Shown one piece after another: positions 49,087 through 60,798 of a stretch of 64,000 nt of DNA. The position numbers and the translations under genes are program-made. How positions within the stretch are numbered: position 1 is the stretch's first letter; each line of letters starts with the position of its first letter. The notes below the pieces were generated by a model. That model made no database searches. It saw nothing but the letters and a program-made list of their open reading frames with translations, and was not told the origin of the DNA. Origin of the DNA: Rallus limicola (Eukaryota; Chordata; Aves; Gruiformes; Rallidae); assembly GCA_022605955.1 (NCBI GenBank), contig JAKCOZ010000005.1, positions 53,817,762 to 53,881,761 of the forward strand, given 5' to 3'.

Positions 49087-49263
49087 GAACATATGATGGA
49101 AATGAACTTCAAACAGTGGATGGTAGATTTTGTTAACCAGTCGCTCTTGCAGATGAGCACTTGTGATGTGGAAAGCAAACGGCATGAAAGGACAGAATTT
49201 GCTGAGTGTCTTGGAGAGCTGAACCTGCAGTGGCACAGGCTGCAGGCGTCTCTGAACAGAAAG
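49087..49263 (+). CDS. SYNE2: SYNE2 exon 37 (conserved nesprin segment)
   Basis: 177 bp, 59 codons, phase 0 on both sides. Acceptor TTTCCCCTCCAG, donor gtttga (weak). Encodes VDFVNQSLLQMSTCDVESKR and LNLQWHRLQASLNRK. The VDFVNQS and DVESKR motifs match nesprin repeats as I remember them. The following 1-kb intron is filled largely by a minisatellite and a retroviral pol relic. Confidence 0.88.
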
Positions 49264-49397
49264 GTTTGATTGAGTTCTTAGTGCTTTGGCTCACCACTCT
49301 GACCCTGCCTCTGCCACTGCTCTGTATTTTGCAGTAGCTCTTCCCTCTCTGTCTGAAAACGCTATCAAATGCAGCGTGACTCCCTGTGGTTTCTGTT

Positions 49398-49504
49398 GTC
49401 CCATGGCAACAGAGTAGTACTGTCCCATGGCAACAGAGTTGTGCTGTCCCATGGCAACAGAGTTGTGCTGTCCCATAGCAACAGAGTTGTGCTGTCTCAT
49501 GGCA
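49398..49504 (+). repeat. 24-bp minisatellite, about 4.5 copies
   Basis: Units starting GTCCCATGGCAACAGAG recur at 49398, 49422, 49446, 49470 and 49494, exactly 24 bp apart with a few substitutions. Twenty-four is a multiple of three, so on the minus strand it reads as an eight-residue repeat (VAMGQHNS). It abuts the pol relic directly after its TPTE motif. Confidence 0.95.
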
Positions 49505-50110
49505 TTTCCGTTGGAGTGTAATGGATCGCCTAACGACTCCAGAACTCCAGCGGTTGGCCTAGAGTGTCTTCTGATGCTTTCTGATGGAGACTCCATGTCA
49601 GGACATTCCTCCTGACTGTGGTGTAGAGGACATTTTTAATACCAGGCCCTGTCTGGATGAGCCCAAGAGCTACCAGATGGACTGTCTCCGGGAGTTTGAT
49701 CTGGTGGAAGGCTTGTTGCTGACGGTGGCCCCATTGGAAGTCGTCGTTCTTCTGGATTACATGGTAGAGACGTTTCACAATGAGACTGTAGTTTGGGATA
49801 TACATTTGCTAGAAACCCACAGTGCCTAGGAAAGCTTGTGTCTCCTTTTTGTTGGTCAGTGAAGACATAGCTGCTGTTTTATTGATAGTGTCTGTGGGAA
49901 TCTGATGACATATGTCTTGCCATTTGATTCCTAAAAACTGGATTTCTTCTGCAGGTCCTTTGACTTTCTGTTGTCTGAGAGCAAAACCAGCTTTTAGCAG
50001 AATATGGATTGTTCCCTTTCTCATTCCCTGAGGCTTCACCCTTTTCTAATGCAGTCTGGATCAGTCCATGGCAGGTGGTGGGACTGTGTTTCCACCCCTG
50101 GGGCAGTGGA
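49505..50110 (-). pseudogene. Endogenous retrovirus pol relic (reverse transcriptase / RNase H junction)
   Basis: Minus-strand frames show retroviral pol features in the right order. An LPQG motif lies at 50106-50095. A segment with ILLKAGFALRQQKV and EEIQFLGIKWQD lies at 50039-49809. A YSLIV...LYHV segment ending FWSR lies at 49805-49530, then a stop and TPTE at 49517-49506. The three pieces are in different frames, and there is an in-frame stop after FWSR. The stretch between LPQG and LLKAGF is too short to contain the YxDD catalytic motif, so the enzyme is dead. The style resembles ERV-L (class III) elements of birds; class is inferred. No gag, env or flanking LTR pair is attached. It lies antisense to the host gene. 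Confidence 0.85.
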
Positions 50111-50298
50111 CACAGGGGAGGAAAAAAGTTAGATCCTAAGGAGCCAGTAAAACTTTTAATCTTTTCTTTTCAAAGCCTTTTCTCTAAATAGCATTTTCAA
50201 TGTGACTAGTGTAATCTCATTTTTGTTATGGAAGGGGGGAGCCCTATTTCTGTCTATCTCTAGCTTTAATTAAGTTAAAAGACTTCTCTAACTTTCAG

Positions 50299-50454
50299 AT
50301 ACAAGACCTAGAACTCGTTTTAGAGGCTATTTCAGAAAATGAGAACAAAGCACAGACCTTGCGCGATTGGCTGGAAGCTCAGAGTGATCGACTGAAATCT
50401 TTACAGACCCCAGCAAGTCTGATCTCTGCACAGAACACATTAGATGATTGCAAG
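50299..50454 (+). CDS. SYNE2: SYNE2 exon 38
   Basis: 156 bp, 52 codons, phase 0 on both sides. Acceptor CTAACTTTCAG, donor gtaagg. Encodes IQDLELVLEAISENENKAQ and RDWLEAQSDRLKSLQT, ending NTLDDCK. The next intron (50455-52670) is plain for 1.1 kb and then carries a solo LTR. Confidence 0.89.
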
Positions 50455-51595
50455 GTAAGGCATTAGAGGTGTGATATTATTGCAAAAAACATGTTTAGCA
50501 CTTTGCTGAATCCAGAATAAAGAACTGCAAAGATTTTAACAGAAAAAAATATAAAGTTACCATTTCCTAGAAGAATACTACTGTGTAATTTTAATTAAAG
50601 CACAGTAGTGTAGGGTGATGAAGAGCCAGATCCACTTTTAATGTGAATTGCTGTTTTATGGTTTTTTCCTCCAGTTGAAGATGCATTTGTTGTAGTTCCA
50701 TGGTATTTGGAGTGGTGTGCAGCACTATTGTAGATCTTACTCTGAGATGCCTCTAAAAGAAGTAGTTCTCAGTTCAGGACAGGCATAGCAAAAGCTGTCA
50801 ATTCCATTCATTTCAAGAGCTCTGTGGTGGAAGTGTCGTAGAAACTACATGGTCCCATTTGGAAAACAGCAACTCTCTCTGCTCCTGCCCTAGAATGTAG
50901 TGTCTGCAGCAGCCTCAGGAATCTGGGTGTCCTTTGGTTTTGCTGTGCTTCTCTGGGCACTGGCTTCCTCAAAATTAGTACAGCTGCAGCCAGCTCATAG
51001 TTGGCTCCTATTACTCTGACAGGCTGCTGGTTTCATTCAGTACAGTGTTCCCTCTCTATTTTTTAACATGGAATATTTGTTTATTCATTGCTATGGTTAC
51101 GTGTCTCTCTTATAGTAGGCTGCTTTTATTGCCTAGAGTGCTGTTACACACCAAGTAACTTGTCTCTCTGAAGCACTCAGAAATGTATCAAGGGGCCAGA
51201 ATGGAAGAAAGGCACAGGTTATCTTTGCCTAAAACATTATCCTGCCTACAGCAAGGTACAGTGCTAGGATGGAGGTGGCTAAAACATTTTGTTAAAATTA
51301 AAATTTAAATGTTGTTAAAATTAAATTTCCTCCATAAAATCAATGTCCAAGTTTGAAAAACGTTTTAGGGACAGTAAGGGTAGGGGCAGTAGGTCATGGC
51401 TCAAGTGTAGTATTGTAGGAAAACATTGTAGGAAAATTGAGTGTGGGGATATTTTCTCATGTTGTGAGCCTTCCCCAGCATGTCAAGACTAGCTGATAAT
51501 CTTGCTGATTGTGCTGGTGGGAAGTTAATCTCCCAGACATCTCCACTGATTTCAGTGGGGTTTGCCCCATGCAAGAAAGCCTCTACCTAAGAGGA

Positions 51596-52154
51596 TGTCG
51601 TGGTTTTGCCCCAGCAAAGCACCATGCAGTCACTTGTTCTTTAAAGGGGGGGGGGGGGGGAAAGGGAAAAGGAAAAAAATCCAAACCCAAGAAACCAAAG
51701 CCCCGTGGGCTGGGATAGCAGAAAGATAGATATAACAATGATAACAGGACCTTCTAGGGAAAAAAGTATGAAACTGGTGATAGACAGTGTAGTTTCTCAC
51801 CAAACCACACAACTCAGGCTGTGTAGCCCAGAGCTGTCCCGAGAAACCAGACTGTCCCCAAAACCACTCCTCCTGGAGCCGCCAGCTCCTCCTCCCACCA
51901 GCCCCCCTTTATGCTGAGCATGATGTAATTGGCATGGAATACACCCTTTGGCCAGTTCGGGTCACCTGTCCTGGCTGTATCCCCTCTCTTCTCCTTATTA
52001 GGGAAATACAAACAACTGAAAAAATCTTTGCCTGCTTGGCAACAACTAGAAACATCAGGGTGCTATCAGCACTGCTCTCATCCTGACTCCCAGACACAGC
52101 ATTCCACCTGCTGCTAGAAAAGAAATTAACTCCATCCTAGCCAAAAGCAGGACA
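51596..52154 (-). mobile_element. Solo LTR of an avian endogenous retrovirus, with target-site duplication
   Basis: A 559-bp block starts TGTCGTGGTTTTGCCCCAGC and ends AGCAGGACA, flanked on both sides by the same five bases GAGGA (51591-51595 and 52155-52159). A 5-bp duplication and TG...CA ends are those of a retroviral insertion. Read on the minus strand it begins TGTCCTGCTTTTGGCTAGGA, has a TATA-like CATAAAGG near 51910, and ends CCACGACA, the layout of LTRs common in bird genomes. A run of about 16 G lies at 51645-51660. No internal viral sequence remains, so it arose by recombination between two LTRs. The U3 promoter faces against the host gene. Confidence 0.93.
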
Positions 52155-52670
52155 GAGGACAAAATGAAAATGACTTTCTAGAAGGTGTTGGGACATCAGG
52201 GACTCTTCAGTGCAAAATCAGTTCCTATTCAGTCTAAAATCTAAATCAGTGAGCTGGAGCAGAGGAGGACCCAAATGGTAACCTGCCCAAGGAAAAGCTC
52301 AGCTACACTAACAGAAAAACTTTTATGCATCTGGAGAGGGACAGAGAGGCCTGTATGATGGCTGAGGAATCAGGTCCTGATGATTTCCTTCCCAAATATG
52401 ATGTCCAGTGCTCATACAGATACTACATGGATTCATTCTAGCTCTACCTGCAGGAGACTGTCTAATGCAGCCGCTGTCATTTTGAATTCCTGTAAAGCAG
52501 CTGTGCTGTATCAGAATGGAAATGGTGTTGCATGGTTGAAGAAATACATGAACTGGTTTCAAAGAAGGAATGTTTATCTAAGCTCCTCACGTGGAAGATT
52601 TTTTTCCTACAGTTTTATTAAAAGACCTTACCCTATCTCTCTTTTATTTTTTTCCTCTTTTGTCATTTAG

Positions 52671-52814
52671 GATCTAGAAAATCAACTCACAACTAAATCC
52701 AAAATTCTTGATGAAGTCAAACAGAGTTTGGCTTTGAATGATAATGCAGAACAAACCCCAGAATTTTCCAGGATAACTGAGCTTTCTGAAATGGAGGACA
52801 GCAATGTAAACCAG
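52671..52814 (+). CDS. SYNE2: SYNE2 exon 39
   Basis: 144 bp, 48 codons, phase 0 on both sides. Acceptor TTGTCATTTAG, donor gtaaaa. Encodes DLENQLTTKSKILDEVKQS and ends EMEDSNVNQ. Confidence 0.87.
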
Positions 52815-55094
52815 GTAAAAGCTTTGTTTGCATTCAGATTTCCTCTGGTACCTATTCTCTCCAGCAGTGTTACTAATCTTCATGGGCTGGCAGGAACTGG
52901 TACAAAAAAGATGCAAAGTATTCCATAATCTTAACCTTCCTAGGAATTTCCTTCTAAAGCTGTACCATAATGTAAATGAACGTATTTCCAAGGTTGAGAG
53001 ACAAAACCAAGTCTGATCTCAAGGTAATTTGAATACAGGGGAAGAAGTGACAAGACCCCATCTGCAGTTCAAGAAAACAAAGAAATACCACTGCTATTTT
53101 TCTGTCGAGTTGCAAATGGAAACCTTAAGCTTTGCTTCTCTTTCATATGATGTTCTTTGTGCCCTGTTATACGTTGGTAGAAGCTGCCTGGCCTGCCCCA
53201 TTCTCACTGTAGCTTTTCCACCTTCCAGTTACTCTTTCATCTACACACCTGGACAGCTTTTGATGTCTTCAAATCCTATGTAGCTTCCAACTGCTTCAAG
53301 GAGAGTCAGACAGACTGATTTCCCATGCAAACTGACAGTTTGCATTTATAGTTACCTTTATGCTCAGAACTGATTTTTTTCTTTAAGTTTAGATGAAATT
53401 GATAGGCACAGAAGACACACTAAAGACTGCATTTATGGATTTAAATTTGTGATAATAATCATATAACATAGAGGATCATACACAATACAGTGATTGTGTT
53501 TATAGTCGATCACTTACCATTTCTAAATGCCTTAGTTTTGTTCCTCAAAACTTTGGAAACCTGAATTCTTTCACTTGAACTTTTCCATATGAGGGGTCAG
53601 TCCAGGATGGGTGTGCTGCTTCTTGGGTTAGTTTCAGCAGGAACAATGTGGCTGTTTCTTACCAAGAAACCAGAGATGGTTTTGTCTGAATCCATGATGA
53701 AAGTTCTTCCTTCTGCTATAGAGCTGGTGATTGAAATTGGCAGGGATGACAGCCTAGTACTTTTTGCTTCTTGCAGTCACTATGGGTCACAATCATTTTA
53801 GTATTTTTTTGACTTAAGTATTAAACTTACAAATTGCAGAATGTTCTTACAGACTAGTTGTCTGTGTGTGCAATGAAGCACCAAGTAAAGCTTTCTTCCC
53901 ATGGGTGACCACTCTCAGAAGAGCCAGGCTGTGATTTCAAATATAGGTCTAAGGAGATGTGACACCTTGATTGTATTGTCCATAGGTTGATCTCAAGACT
54001 GTGGCCCAGAGACATTTCACGAATACGATGTCTTTCTATCTTGCTTGTATGGGCAGTAATTAGCTGCAGGCTACAAAAAGCAATTAAAGATTCCTCCCAC
54101 CTATACCATGATTCAAATGAGAAAAGGCATGATTAATCCATGTACTCCTGCGTGCCTGGAACTAGGATACTAGGATACAGTGAACTATGCAGTCTATTTA
54201 GCATGCACTGTGGTGCTGAAAAGTCCTCTTCCATTGTGTGGATGCATAATCAGAACTGAAATCTGGGCTCATGAAGACCTGCTTGTTTGCTTGCCTGGCT
54301 TTCATGCTCTTCTCAAAGCATCTGGTACTGGCACGACTGAAAATAGATATTAATTTAGATTAATGTTTTGTCTAACCCAGGACATGCCTTATGTATTTAC
54401 CTGATACAGAAAGATAAAAATCATGCTGAAGGAGTGCTGTAGTTTGGTGTTTGCAATGCCTAGGAGTATGTGGCAAATGGAAAGCATGCTTGCCCAGGTA
54501 TAGATTAATTGACTGTAGTCATGAAAGAGACATAGAAAACAAAGAGGATATTTATTATTTAATATTAGGAGAACTCTGAAGTTCTTGACAGCAATTCAGG
54601 TTGGCCTGCATTATAAGAGCACAGTGTTGTAAGAGGAATGATAGCTCTCCAGAGTATTGTAGAAGCATCTTCTTCCATACAAAACAATTTCTATTCAAAT
54701 TTTCATTAAAAGAAAACTTGATCTCTGGATCAAACAATCTGCTACCAAATAAGATTAAGGCTTTTAACTTCTTCCCATTTCAGGTTGATTTTTAGCAGGA
54801 AGCAGTTCATTATTTTAGTACTTTTTGGAAGGTTCTGGAATTGTGGCTGACAGAATAGTGCTACCTTGAAGTCTGGTTAAATTTTTATTTGCAACAAATT
54901 CTTACACTTCACTCTAAATACTGCTTACTGCTTGGTTTGAAGTCTGCAGAGTTCCTTACCAAGTAAGAAGATACTCCATCTTACGGATTGTCATGGACTG
55001 AGTAATGAGCTTAGATTTTTTAAGTCAGTTTAAAGGTGATTTATGTGTCATGACTTCTACCCAAGAAATAACAACAAAATTGGTTCACTTGCAG
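52815..55094 (+). other. Large intron without recognised content
   Basis: 2.3 kb between exons 39 and 40. I see no CR1, LTR or tandem repeat. Open frames here are under 90 codons and lack splice context. Confidence 0.65.
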
Positions 55095-55265
55095 GTTGCA
55101 CAGTTAAAGACCTCAATGCAGTCAGTACTGGAGCAGTGGACAGCTTATCATGAAGTTTATGAAAAAGTCAACCTTATGACGACAAGATATTTGTACTGCC
55201 TGGACCAGTGCAAACCTTCTGTGGTGTCATTGGAAACACTGAAAAACCAAGTCAGAACTCTTCAG
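55095..55265 (+). CDS. SYNE2: SYNE2 exon 40
   Basis: 171 bp, 57 codons, phase 0 on both sides. Acceptor TCACTTGCAG, donor gtaaat. Encodes VAQLKTSMQSVLEQWTAYH and LETLKNQVRTLQ. The QLK...SVL.QW pattern also occurs in the matching nesprin-1 repeat as I remember it, with many other differences, as expected for the paralogue. The next intron carries a CR1 copy. Confidence 0.89.
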
Positions 55266-56450
55266 GTAAATCTACTGAAGTTGTTTTACTTCTGTACATC
55301 CTTCTGTGCACTCGAAGAAACAAACTCCACTGACAAAAAAGACAGATAAATTTATTTGAGCAAATTACTCTTTAATATAGTGCTATTGAAGACAGTAGCA
55401 ATTTTTTTGTTAACCTCCAGAGGCACTAAGGTCAATTGTTAAACTTCTTGCTTTATTTAGCATGCAAGTTAAACTTTAGTGCAACTTAGGTACTGAGGTT
55501 CAAGAGAGGAGTATGGGTGAGCTGCCACCACGTCTGCCTGCCACAGGGCTGACATGGGGTGAGTGCAGCAGCCCTGGGTCAGAGCGGGAGGAACCCTGAG
55601 CCTGGTGTTTCTGATTGCTCTAATGCAAAGTCACTCTCCAGAGACCTGGAATAACCCACACAGCCTCTGGATGAGGCTGGGCATAAATGCCAGGTGTAAA
55701 TGTCCTGAATCATGCTGCTGCACTGCTTGGCTACCGCAGAGTCAAAGTGGGGCATTTAGTGTAGGCAGTTAGGCTGGCGCTGGGTCTAAATGTTCTACAG
55801 GTGTGGCTAAAGCCCCTCACCTGGCTTGAGTGTTGAAAGGCTGTGTAAACACTCTCCATTTCAGTAAAAATAAGGCCTCTTTTGGTATAATTTAAAAGTA
55901 TATCAGAAGTGATGCAGGCCAGACTGAGTCTGTGAATCCTGGGTATGTGTGTCTCAACAATAAAGCCTGCATAATTGATCTCCATCCTCATCTGGGGTCA
56001 GGTAATAACTGGAAGAAACTGGGCACATTCTTAACCCTTCCTTCCATCACCCTCTTTATTTTTAATCAGAATAAGTTCACAGATACGATCCATGGCAGTG
56101 GTCTGCAATTGCCTACATCAGGAGGGCAGCATGTGGCCAGAGACAGGAGTTGTCATGCAAGTAGAATTTTCCCTGAAAATGGCTTAAAGCTGAAACATTT
56201 TCCTGTTTGTTTCTAGTGAATCAGTTCAAGGCTGTGTGTTTGTTAAATGAGCTGTTTCTTTAAAAGCAATTAAATTACCTCAGTTTAGAATAGGCCTCTT
56301 GAATGATTTTTTTTAACAAGGACCATTTCACCTCTCTTAGCTTCCTAATTTTTAGGATCCAGTGTAACATCTTTCCCAAACATTTTAGTCTGTGCTGCAA
56401 ATGTGTTGTTGCATTATAGCTGTCCACTCTATATAGCTTTTACAAAGATA

Positions 56451-56801
56451 GACCTTATAGTGGCCTTTTAATACCTGAAAGGTGCCTATAAGAAAGCTGG
56501 GGAAGAACTGTTCACCAGGGCAAGTAGCACTAGGGCAGGGCATAATGGTTTTAAACCAGAAAAGGGCAGATTTAGGTTGGATATTAGGAAAAAAATCTTC
56601 AATATGAGGGTGGTGGATCACTGGCACAGATTGCCTAGAGACATAGTGGAGGCCCCATCCCTGGAGATACTCAATGTCAGGCTTGATGGGGCTCTGAGCA
56701 ACTTGATGGTGTCCCTGCTTCCTGCATGGGGGTTGGACTAGATGGCCTTTAAAAGTCCCTTCCAACCTCATACATTCTATGATTCTATTCTGTGACTCTG
56801 T
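56451..56801 (+). mobile_element. CR1 LINE 3' end, about 350 bp
   Basis: GGTGCCTATAAGAAAGCTGG, GAAGAACTGTTCACC, GGTTGGATATTAGG, GGTGGTGGATCACTGG and the tail CATTCTATGATTCTATTCTG. Same arrangement and close wording as the copy at 19125-19716, hence the same subfamily. It ends about 90 bp before exon 41. Confidence 0.96.
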
Positions 56802-56889
56802 TACTGCTGCCCTACACCTACCACTCTGTAGGGGAAACTACACTTAGGGTGTTCATCTCCACAACTCATTTCCATAATACATTTTGCAG

Positions 56890-57023
56890 TCTCTTCAAGA
56901 TGAATCAGAGAACAGTGAGGAAAGTTGGACCAAGCTCCAGGCTGCTGCCAGTAACCTGAAGAAGAACTGTTCCCCCTCCTTTGCAAAGATTATTGAACAG
57001 AAGTGTGCAGATGCACACACAAG
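56890..57023 (+). CDS. SYNE2: SYNE2 exon 41
   Basis: 134 bp, phase 0 in, phase 2 out. Acceptor ACATTTTGCAG, donor gtaagc. Encodes SLQDESENSEESWTKLQAA and ends EQKCADAHT. The leftover AG becomes Arg with exon 42, placing RWNSVNEDL across the junction, the conserved Trp of a helix. The 300-bp intron after it is plain. Confidence 0.88.
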
Positions 57024-57323
57024 GTAAGCTTGCAAAAAAGACATACAGTTATTAGTATTTAAAAAAAACAAAACAAATGAGTTGCTGAAGTAGTACTTGA
57101 AAGTCTGTCATATTTTTAAATCTGTTACTATAGCTTACTCTGTCTAAGGGTACATGTGTGAGGGGTAGCTGATAGCTTTTTTGACAGAGCACAAAATGGT
57201 CCTGTATCAGTGTTCAGTAACATGGTTATGAATGCAAAGAGACTCCCACAGGTATCCTATACTAATCATATTCTGCAGGAGAATCTTAAAGGAAAATTCT
57301 CTTATCCTTTAATGTGTTGGCAG

Positions 57324-57528
57324 GTGGAACTCAGTAAATGAAGACCTTGCAGATCAACTGCGGGCAGCACAAGCGACCCTGCAGCTTTGGAAGCCCTTTG
57401 ATTCGTTATGCACTGAGGTGACAGCCAAGTTACAGAAGCATGAAGAGCAGTGCACTCAGCTGTTGGATGCTCCTGTGCCCAAGGATAACATGATGGAAAC
57501 CCTGATACAGAAAATACAGGATATAAAG
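57324..57528 (+). CDS. SYNE2: SYNE2 exon 42
   Basis: 205 bp; one base completes Arg, then 68 codons, phase 0 out. Acceptor TGTTGGCAG, donor gtacat. Encodes WNSVNEDLADQLRAAQATL, then ATLQLWKPFDSLCTEV and ends QKIQDIK. The next intron (57529-59066), 1.5 kb, shows only a poly-T tract (about 14) at its 3' end. Confidence 0.88.
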
Positions 57529-59066
57529 GTACATGAATATGCTTCTGCTGCCTGATACAACGCAGGATTTATTTCTGAGCAATAAATCAATTGAATACTG
57601 TGTTCCACTTTCCACCTGCAAATCCAGCTAATGGAAAGACAAAATCTCTGGGGTTTTTCCCCAATAACATACACTATTTTATTTAAATATTTTGACCATG
57701 TCCTGAGACCAAACCAAACTGGAGTTAGCATAAGAAGAGAAGAGATCAGAAGAGAGCAATTATATTCCATTGTGTCATATACAAAGAATCAGGCCCATGT
57801 TGGAAGGAATCATTAGAGAAAGAGTTATTTACATTATGGGACACTGCTTGGGAGGAGACATAGTATCTACTAGAACAGTAACTGCAGAAAAGAGACCAGT
57901 TCTCCAGAACACAGAACCATCTTGACGTCTTCTGCAGCCTTCAAATTGGTTTTATTTGGGTTTGGCACTTTTTTTGGCCTGGTCTGATAAGTTCACAGAA
58001 TTCTGAGCTCATTAGATTATTCTAAATGCTTTTGACTGTAGGCAAATTAGATCTCATGCTGAGACCGCAGGGTACATTTGATTCTTTCATGCAGCAAAGC
58101 TGTCATTAGGTTCTGACATTTTTGGTTTCTTTAGACTTCAATAAAGAAAAATAATAATCCTTATTTCAGGACAGAGCAATGATTCATCATGCTTTATGAT
58201 CAACTTGGAAGAAGTTCAAAGTACTCCACTTTGCATATGGCCAGTTAAGAAACTTTACATTGTGGGAAAGAGAACTCATATACTTCTTCCTGTGTCAGAA
58301 AAAATAGATAGCAGCAAAACTCAGACCAAAACATTTTCACTCCCTTCTGATATATTAATGGCTGTGACATAAATTCATCAGCTTGTCAGCAAAAAGGCAC
58401 CACATTTTCTGGAAACTTTTTTAGAGGAGTTTTGCACCTACTAAGGCAGGCATGACTGCTAGAGTGCCATTAGCACTGCAGGTCCTGTCTGGTGTATGTG
58501 GATGGGACACATGAAGCTAAATGGTTTTGGAGAGAGATGGGAGAGAAGAACAGAATCAGTGATATGGCATGTGAGTTGCATGTAAAGCTTTAGAGTTTAA
58601 TTTTATAGCATTTCTGTAGTTAAGGGGGAACAAATAAAACCAAACCTAGAGTCCTTGGTCATTAAGGGATCCAAAGCACTGTTGTTTGTAACATAAGAGC
58701 ATTTCTCATCTACAGCATGGGCCAGTTTCTCCATCTGCTAGTGTAAATCCATTCTGTGGAGAGGCATATTCTGATTTCTCTCCCCAGTCTCCTCTGTAGC
58801 AGTAGTATCCCACTGCCTGAAGTCACTGGTGTTCCATTGAACTTTGAACTGTGCCTTTCCCAGCACTACAGTCAATGGAAGCAATTCCCTTTATCCTCTG
58901 ACTAAAAGACTGAAGCTTTCACCATAGCTAAATTTGGCTCCCAGAGGAGATAAATAAAAAGAGCTTAGTTACAGCAACAAAAGATACTAAATGAAAGTGG
59001 CACATGAATGACAATCTGATTCATTTGCTGACTTTTTTTTTTTTTTCTTTCCCCTTCCCTCATCAG

Positions 59067-59246
59067 AATTTACAGCATGACCTTCAAAACGTGGCAGCGT
59101 GCCGTGCCCAGATTTCTTTGCTGGCTGATCAGATTAAACAGCAGACTGGGACAGCTGCAGAAGCCACTCTGTTGGAGAAGCTGCAGCCGCTCCAGAGAGC
59201 ATCCTATTTGGAGAAGATGTTGCAGAGGAAGTTAGAGGAATTTGAG
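59067..59246 (+). CDS. SYNE2: SYNE2 exon 43
   Basis: 180 bp, 60 codons, phase 0 on both sides. Acceptor CTTCCCTCATCAG after a long T/C tract, donor gtactt. Encodes NLQHDLQNVAACRAQISLLA and LQRKLEEFE. The next intron (59247-60669) contains a 108-codon chance open frame at 59828-60154 and no repeats that I recognise. Confidence 0.88.
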
Positions 59247-60669
59247 GTACTTTTTTCAATACTAGATTAGCTGTCAGTGTGAGGTAACTTCTTCACTAGA
59301 GTCCTGTGTGAGCTACCTTCTACACTAGAGCCCTGTAGTTCTTGAACTGAAATGAAATTTTAGTAAAATAAAGATTTTTTCAGGATGATGTAAAGAAATA
59401 ATACATGAAGCCCGAGGGGCAGATGAAGGAAGGGTTTCATGCTTCTTACCTGTTTGTGTTGCTCTGACAAAGCTTTCTAAGAGCCTATTACAGTCAAGCA
59501 GTATGAGACCCTCAGATGATTACAGGTTCAGAAAAGTATTTATATGCTATGAACTTTGAAATAAGCTGTAAACTTTCTCAGCTCTGCTTTGGAAAAAACC
59601 TAAGTGCTTGTGTTTGCTTTGAGATGAGTGCACACAATATATCTAACACCAAGCAGAAAACTGGTTTTCTGATCAGATCATTTGGAAAACCAGATTCACA
59701 TCCCTGCTTGGGCAGCATAGGGAGGGACCTGGATCCAGGTTTCTCCATATGATGCTGTGGGATTGACTACCCCTCTGCACAGGTATCCCTGAGAAAACTT
59801 CCAAGCAAATATACTGCTGTACCTCTATTGGTGAAAACCTATTCTGTTCCTGTGAAGAAGTCTGGTTTCAATGAACTGTGCTGTTCTAAAGTAAACCCAA
59901 ATTCACCAGGAAATTTTCAGCCAGGTCTATTTATGATTCCATCTACCAGCATAGTTCCACAGCTAGAAACCAGGTATCTTTTTGAAGATAACAGATTTCT
60001 CATATTCTCTATGAACTTCTCACTGCATGAAAAGTTTTCATTTCTGGAGAGTCATTTTCTCTGGCATAACCCTGTAGCATTCCCACAGAACTGTCTCTCC
60101 CCATGCCAACTTTTGCCATTCATTCCTTATAAAAATTTGTTCCAGTGTTCCTAGAGAAGTGGGGCTTAATTCCTGCCAGAAAGAAAAAGCTTCCCTGGTG
60201 CTCTTCTCCCTGACCCAAAGAAGCCAAGTAGTGAATAAAAAAGTTGAATTCCAGCCCTATTTGCAGACAGAAAAGCTGTGCAGCCTTGGCTGGAGGCACA
60301 TGGGAGCAGGCCCTCTGTGCAGCTCAAAGAAAGCTCATTTTCACGAGTTTCTTCACTCTGATAACCTAAGTTTTGGCTTTATAATTTCACAATAAATCAA
60401 ACAGCCCAAAGTTACAAAAAGGTATCACCAATGCTCCTGTTTCTTCCAGATAGAGATGAATCTCTCAAGATTTCATGCTCTCTGCTTTAGCTTAAATTTT
60501 GCCCTTTTACAGTGCAAAAACTGAGAAAGGTCATTTAGTGGGTTATAAATATGTTGGAATTTGAATTGAACATCTCTGTTTTCCTCATGATACTGCTCAT
60601 TGCATGTCTTTGTATACTGAAAAACTATATTAAATCATAATTAATGTAAATATAAAACATTTATCCTAG

Positions 60670-60798
60670 TTCAATCTTTCACAACTGGAGGATTTCAAGA
60701 AATGCTTTGAAACGCTGGAGGGTCAGCTCACAAATTGCATAGAGGCCTTCAACAGTCTCAGTCTAGAGGATGAAACAGACAACTCAGAATTGCTTATG
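60670..60798 (+). CDS. SYNE2: SYNE2 exon 44
   Basis: 129 bp, 43 codons, phase 0 on both sides. Acceptor TTTATCCTAG, donor gtatgt. Encodes FNLSQLEDFKKCFETLEGQL and ends DNSELLM. The 544-bp intron after it is plain. Confidence 0.87.

Noticed and set aside
59828..60154. 108-codon open frame
   Set aside because: Intronic, mixed hydrophobic composition, no splice sites in phase and no recognisable domain.
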